Shown here in pieces: positions 44,989 through 47,590 of a stretch of 47,590 nucleotides of DNA (positions within the stretch are counted from its first letter, which is position 1; each line of letters begins with the position of its first letter). The stretch spans positions 1-47,590 of the forward strand of contig JAAYWP010000045.1 in NCBI GenBank assembly GCA_012516535.1, written 5' to 3'. The position numbers and the translations under genes are program-made. The DNA comes from Syntrophomonadaceae bacterium. Lineage in GTDB: Bacteria > Bacillota > DSM-12270 > Thermacetogeniales > Thermacetogeniaceae. Under the pieces are notes generated by a model that was not told the DNA's origin, ran no database searches, and saw only the letters and a list, made by a program, of their open reading frames with translations.

Positions 44989-45039
44989 TGAGTCAAAGTC
45001 ACCGTCCCCTTGAGTCAAAGTCACCGTCCCCCTGACTCA
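44989..45039. repeat. REP-like element: two 22-bp direct units with closing inverted repeat
   Basis: TGAGTCAAAGTCACCGTCCCCT x2 (second ends CC) then TGACTCA. Confidence 0.75.
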
Positions 45040-45521
45040 CTCAGTTTCTCCGCCTTTTTTGCTGTGCGCTCCGCAAGTTCCTTTTTATAAGCCCTGAACT
45101 TTTCCCTCAGTTCCGGCTCCTTGATGCTCAACATTTGAACCGCCAGAAGAGCAGCATTGCGCGCCCCATCAATAGCCACTGTAGCCACCGGAACACCCGG
45201 TGGCATCTGAACTATAGAATAGAGAGAATCCAGACCATTGAGGGCACCGCCTTTTAGAGGAACCCCGATCACAGGCAGACAGGTGTATGCTGCCAGAACT
45301 CCTGGCAGATGGGCAGCCATCCCCGTCCCGGCAATAATCACCTCAATACCTCGTTCCTCCGCGCTGCGGGCGTATTCAGCTGCCAGATCCGGGCTGCGGT
45401 GGGCAGAAGCAATGGTCATCTCATAGGAAACCCCAAAATCCTGCAAAATACGAGCTGCTTCCTCCATAACCGGGAGATCAGAATCACTCCCTAAAACGAT
45501 TCCTACTCTGTGTTTTTCCAC
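45021..45521 (-). CDS. purE: 5-(carboxyamino)imidazole ribonucleotide mutase PurE
   Basis: [68 protein letters not shown]. Confidence 0.95.
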   Translation of the reverse strand: MEKHRVGIVLGSDSDLPVMEEAARILQDFGVSYEMTIASAHRSPDLAAEYARSAEERGIEVIIAGTGMAAHLPGVLAAYTCLPVIGVPLKGGALNGLDSLYSIVQMPPGVPVATVAIDGARNAALLAVQMLSIKEPELREKFRAYKKELAERTAKKAEKLSESGGR

Positions 45522-45689
45522 CTGTTTTCACTCCCTACCCTATATGCCAAAAGGACCACCCTTTTAACGCCCATACATAAAATATCTATAACTCTGACCA
45601 TCTCCGGCCCTTCGTTCCTTAATTCTTTTTAACTATATTGAAACATACTGACTTTCCAACGACCAACCACTAACCACCAATGACCATTA

Positions 45690-46658
45690 CTACTCCCACT
45701 CAATTGTTCCTGGCGGTTTTGATGTGATATCATAAAGCACCCTGTTGACACCCGGAACCTCACGGACAATACGGCTGGCTATCTGATCCAGGAGATCATG
45801 GGGCAGGTGTGCCCATTTTGCGGTCATGGCATCTTCACTATTGACAGCACGGATGACTATGGGGTGAGCATAAGTGCGTTCTCCATCAGAGACCCCCACA
45901 CTCCTGACCGGCAGCAAAACAGCAAAATACTGCCAGATCTCTCTACCCAAGCCAGCTTTTTGGATTTCCTCCCTTAAGATATAATCAGCTTCCCGCACCA
46001 TGGTGAGCTTTTCCTCTGTTACTTCACCCAGGACACGAACCGCCAGGCCAGGTCCAGGGAAGGGTTGGCGCCAAATAACATCTCTGGACAGACCCAATTC
46101 CTCACCGATGAGGCGCACCTGATCCTTGTACAACTCACGCAGAGGTTCCAGCAGCTTAAGTTTCATATCCTCAGGGAGGCCACCCACATTATGATGGCTC
46201 TTCACTACACCTGCTGCGTTTTTCCCCGATTCGATTACATCAGGGTAGATTGTACCCTGCAGAAGGAATTGAAAATCACCCAGCCGGGCGGCTTCCTCCT
46301 GAAACACATTGATAAATTCATTGCCTATAATCTTCCTTTTTCTTTCCGGGTCTGTTACACCCGCTAATTTATTCAGGAACCGCTCCTTGGCATCAACAGT
46401 GATGGTATTAACACCCACATGCCGGAGAATCTCTGTCACCTGTTCCCGCTCGCCTTTTCTCAACAGTCCGTGGTCAACAAAAATACAGGTTAACTGATCT
46501 CCAATTGCCCGCTGTACCAAAGCTGCAGCAACTGTGGAATCGACTCCTCCGCTCAGCCCTCCCACAACCCTGCTCTTACCGACGGTTTTTCTGATAGAAG
46601 AGAGCTGTTCTTCGATAAACTCAGCCGGTGTCCAATTCCTGCCCTTTTGTTTATTCAC
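45690..46658 (-). CDS. guaA: GMP synthase ATP-pyrophosphatase plus dimerisation domains only (no GATase domain)
   Basis: [77 protein letters not shown] start with AAGGAGG upstream. Confidence 0.94.
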   Translation of the reverse strand: MNKQKGRNWTPAEFIEEQLSSIRKTVGKSRVVGGLSGGVDSTVAAALVQRAIGDQLTCIFVDHGLLRKGEREQVTEILRHVGVNTITVDAKERFLNKLAGVTDPERKRKIIGNEFINVFQEEAARLGDFQFLLQGTIYPDVIESGKNAAGVVKSHHNVGGLPEDMKLKLLEPLRELYKDQVRLIGEELGLSRDVIWRQPFPGPGLAVRVLGEVTEEKLTMVREADYILREEIQKAGLGREIWQYFAVLLPVRSVGVSDGERTYAHPIVIRAVNSEDAMTAKWAHLPHDLLDQIASRIVREVPGVNRVLYDITSKPPGTIEWE

Positions 46659-47229
46659 GAGCCAGTTCCTCCTTAGTTAGGCATTTATCCCCACACTCCT
46701 GATGAAGAATGTAGATATTGGGAAGATTGCGATAGCGCTGAGCACAGTCCAACCCATAACCCACAACAAAGTAATCGGGAATAGTAAAACCATTGTAATC
46801 AGGGGTAAAATCCACCTTGCGCCTACTGGGTTTGTCTAGAATGGTGCAAACCCTTAGGCTGGCAGGACCCCTGGCCTCAAGGGTTTTACAAAGGTATTTC
46901 AGTGTTAATCCAGTGTCGATGATATCCTCCACTAAAAGCACATGCTTGCCGGTGATTGTTTCATCCAGGTCTTTGAGGATTCTGACAACACCGGAGCTGA
47001 CAGTATCATCCCCATAACTGGATACTGCAACAAAATCTATGATCACCGGCATCTCTAAATTGCGCACCAAATCGGCCATAAAGACAAAAGCACCCCGTAG
47101 GATGCCTACCACCAGGAGTTCTTTTCCTTGATAATCCCGGTTGATCTGTTCGGCCAATTCCTTCACTTTTGACCGCAGTTGCTCTTCTGTAAAGAGTATT
47201 TCAAGTTTTTCCAAGCACACTCCCACCAA
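46651..47229 (-). CDS. hpt: Hypoxanthine phosphoribosyltransferase
   Basis: [36 protein letters not shown]. Confidence 0.95.
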   Translation of the reverse strand: MVGVCLEKLEILFTEEQLRSKVKELAEQINRDYQGKELLVVGILRGAFVFMADLVRNLEMPVIIDFVAVSSYGDDTVSSGVVRILKDLDETITGKHVLLVEDIIDTGLTLKYLCKTLEARGPASLRVCTILDKPSRRKVDFTPDYNGFTIPDYFVVGYGLDCAQRYRNLPNIYILHQECGDKCLTKEELARE

Positions 47230-47373
47230 TCTGTTATACCTAGTATTTCCTCATTAACAAAAAAGTTATTAAAGAAGCACCTATTTCAAAAAAAATCAAG
47301 TCATATTATATCACAAAAATGGTTTTTACCACTAATACTACAATAAAAATCTATACTGAAAAAACCGCGGATA

Positions 47374-47590
47374 TCAGGTTCCCATCTCCCAGGAAGCTAG
47401 ATATGCTTTCTGTTCTTCGGTCAGTTCCTCGATCTCTATTCCATAAGCGGCCAGTTTAAGCCTTGCTACCCGCTCATCGATCTCCTGGGGTACCCGGTAG
47501 ACAGCAGGCTGAAGTTTTCCCCGGTTAGCCACCAACCAGGCTGCAGATAGGGCCTGATTGGCAAAGCTCAGATCCATCACCTCAACCGGA
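47374..47590 (-). CDS. ahcY: Adenosylhomocysteinase, C-terminal fragment running off the window
   Basis: [16 protein letters not shown]...[41 protein letters not shown]. Confidence 0.9.
   Translation of the reverse strand, partial: PVEVMDLSFANQALSAAWLVANRGKLQPAVYRVPQEIDERVARLKLAAYGIEIEELTEEQKAYLASWEMGT

Noticed and set aside
45522-45689. Purine riboswitch upstream of purE
   Set aside because: The minus-strand leader does not contain the conserved purine aptamer strings. Only a weak AAAAGG/CCTTTT hairpin is seen.

Overview
This 47.6 kb window looks chromosomal, from an endospore-forming anaerobic Firmicute. The species cannot be named from sequence alone. Most of it is minus-strand housekeeping and biosynthesis: (i) a glucan-like cluster (nucleotidyltransferase/phosphomutase fusion, GT4 glycosyltransferase, CBM25-like protein); (ii) a NifV-like synthase, LeuC/LeuD-type aconitase and isocitrate dehydrogenase module; (iii) gatCAB, ligA and pcrA; (iv) a histidine operon hisZ-G-D-B-A-F-IE; (v) two GerA-type spore germinant receptor operons; (vi) a purine block hpt-guaA-purE-S-Q-L-F-M-N-H-D. 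The most striking pattern is that every place in the window where a class I (Cys-His-Glu triad) glutamine amidotransferase is expected is defective or absent. PurQ has its nucleophile Cys replaced by Gly, GuaA lacks its whole N-terminal GATase domain but has a clean start and ribosome-binding site, and hisH is missing between hisB and hisA. The class II amidotransferase PurF and the amidase GatA keep their catalytic residues. Other notable points: in-frame stop codons in purD (TAA) and in a gerKC homolog (TGA, followed by a SECIS-like hairpin); a three-copy MITE-like palindromic element in his/pur intergenic slots; REP-like GGGGACGG elements; and a degenerate phosphomutase domain. No tRNA, rRNA, CRISPR, prophage or transposase gene was recognised.
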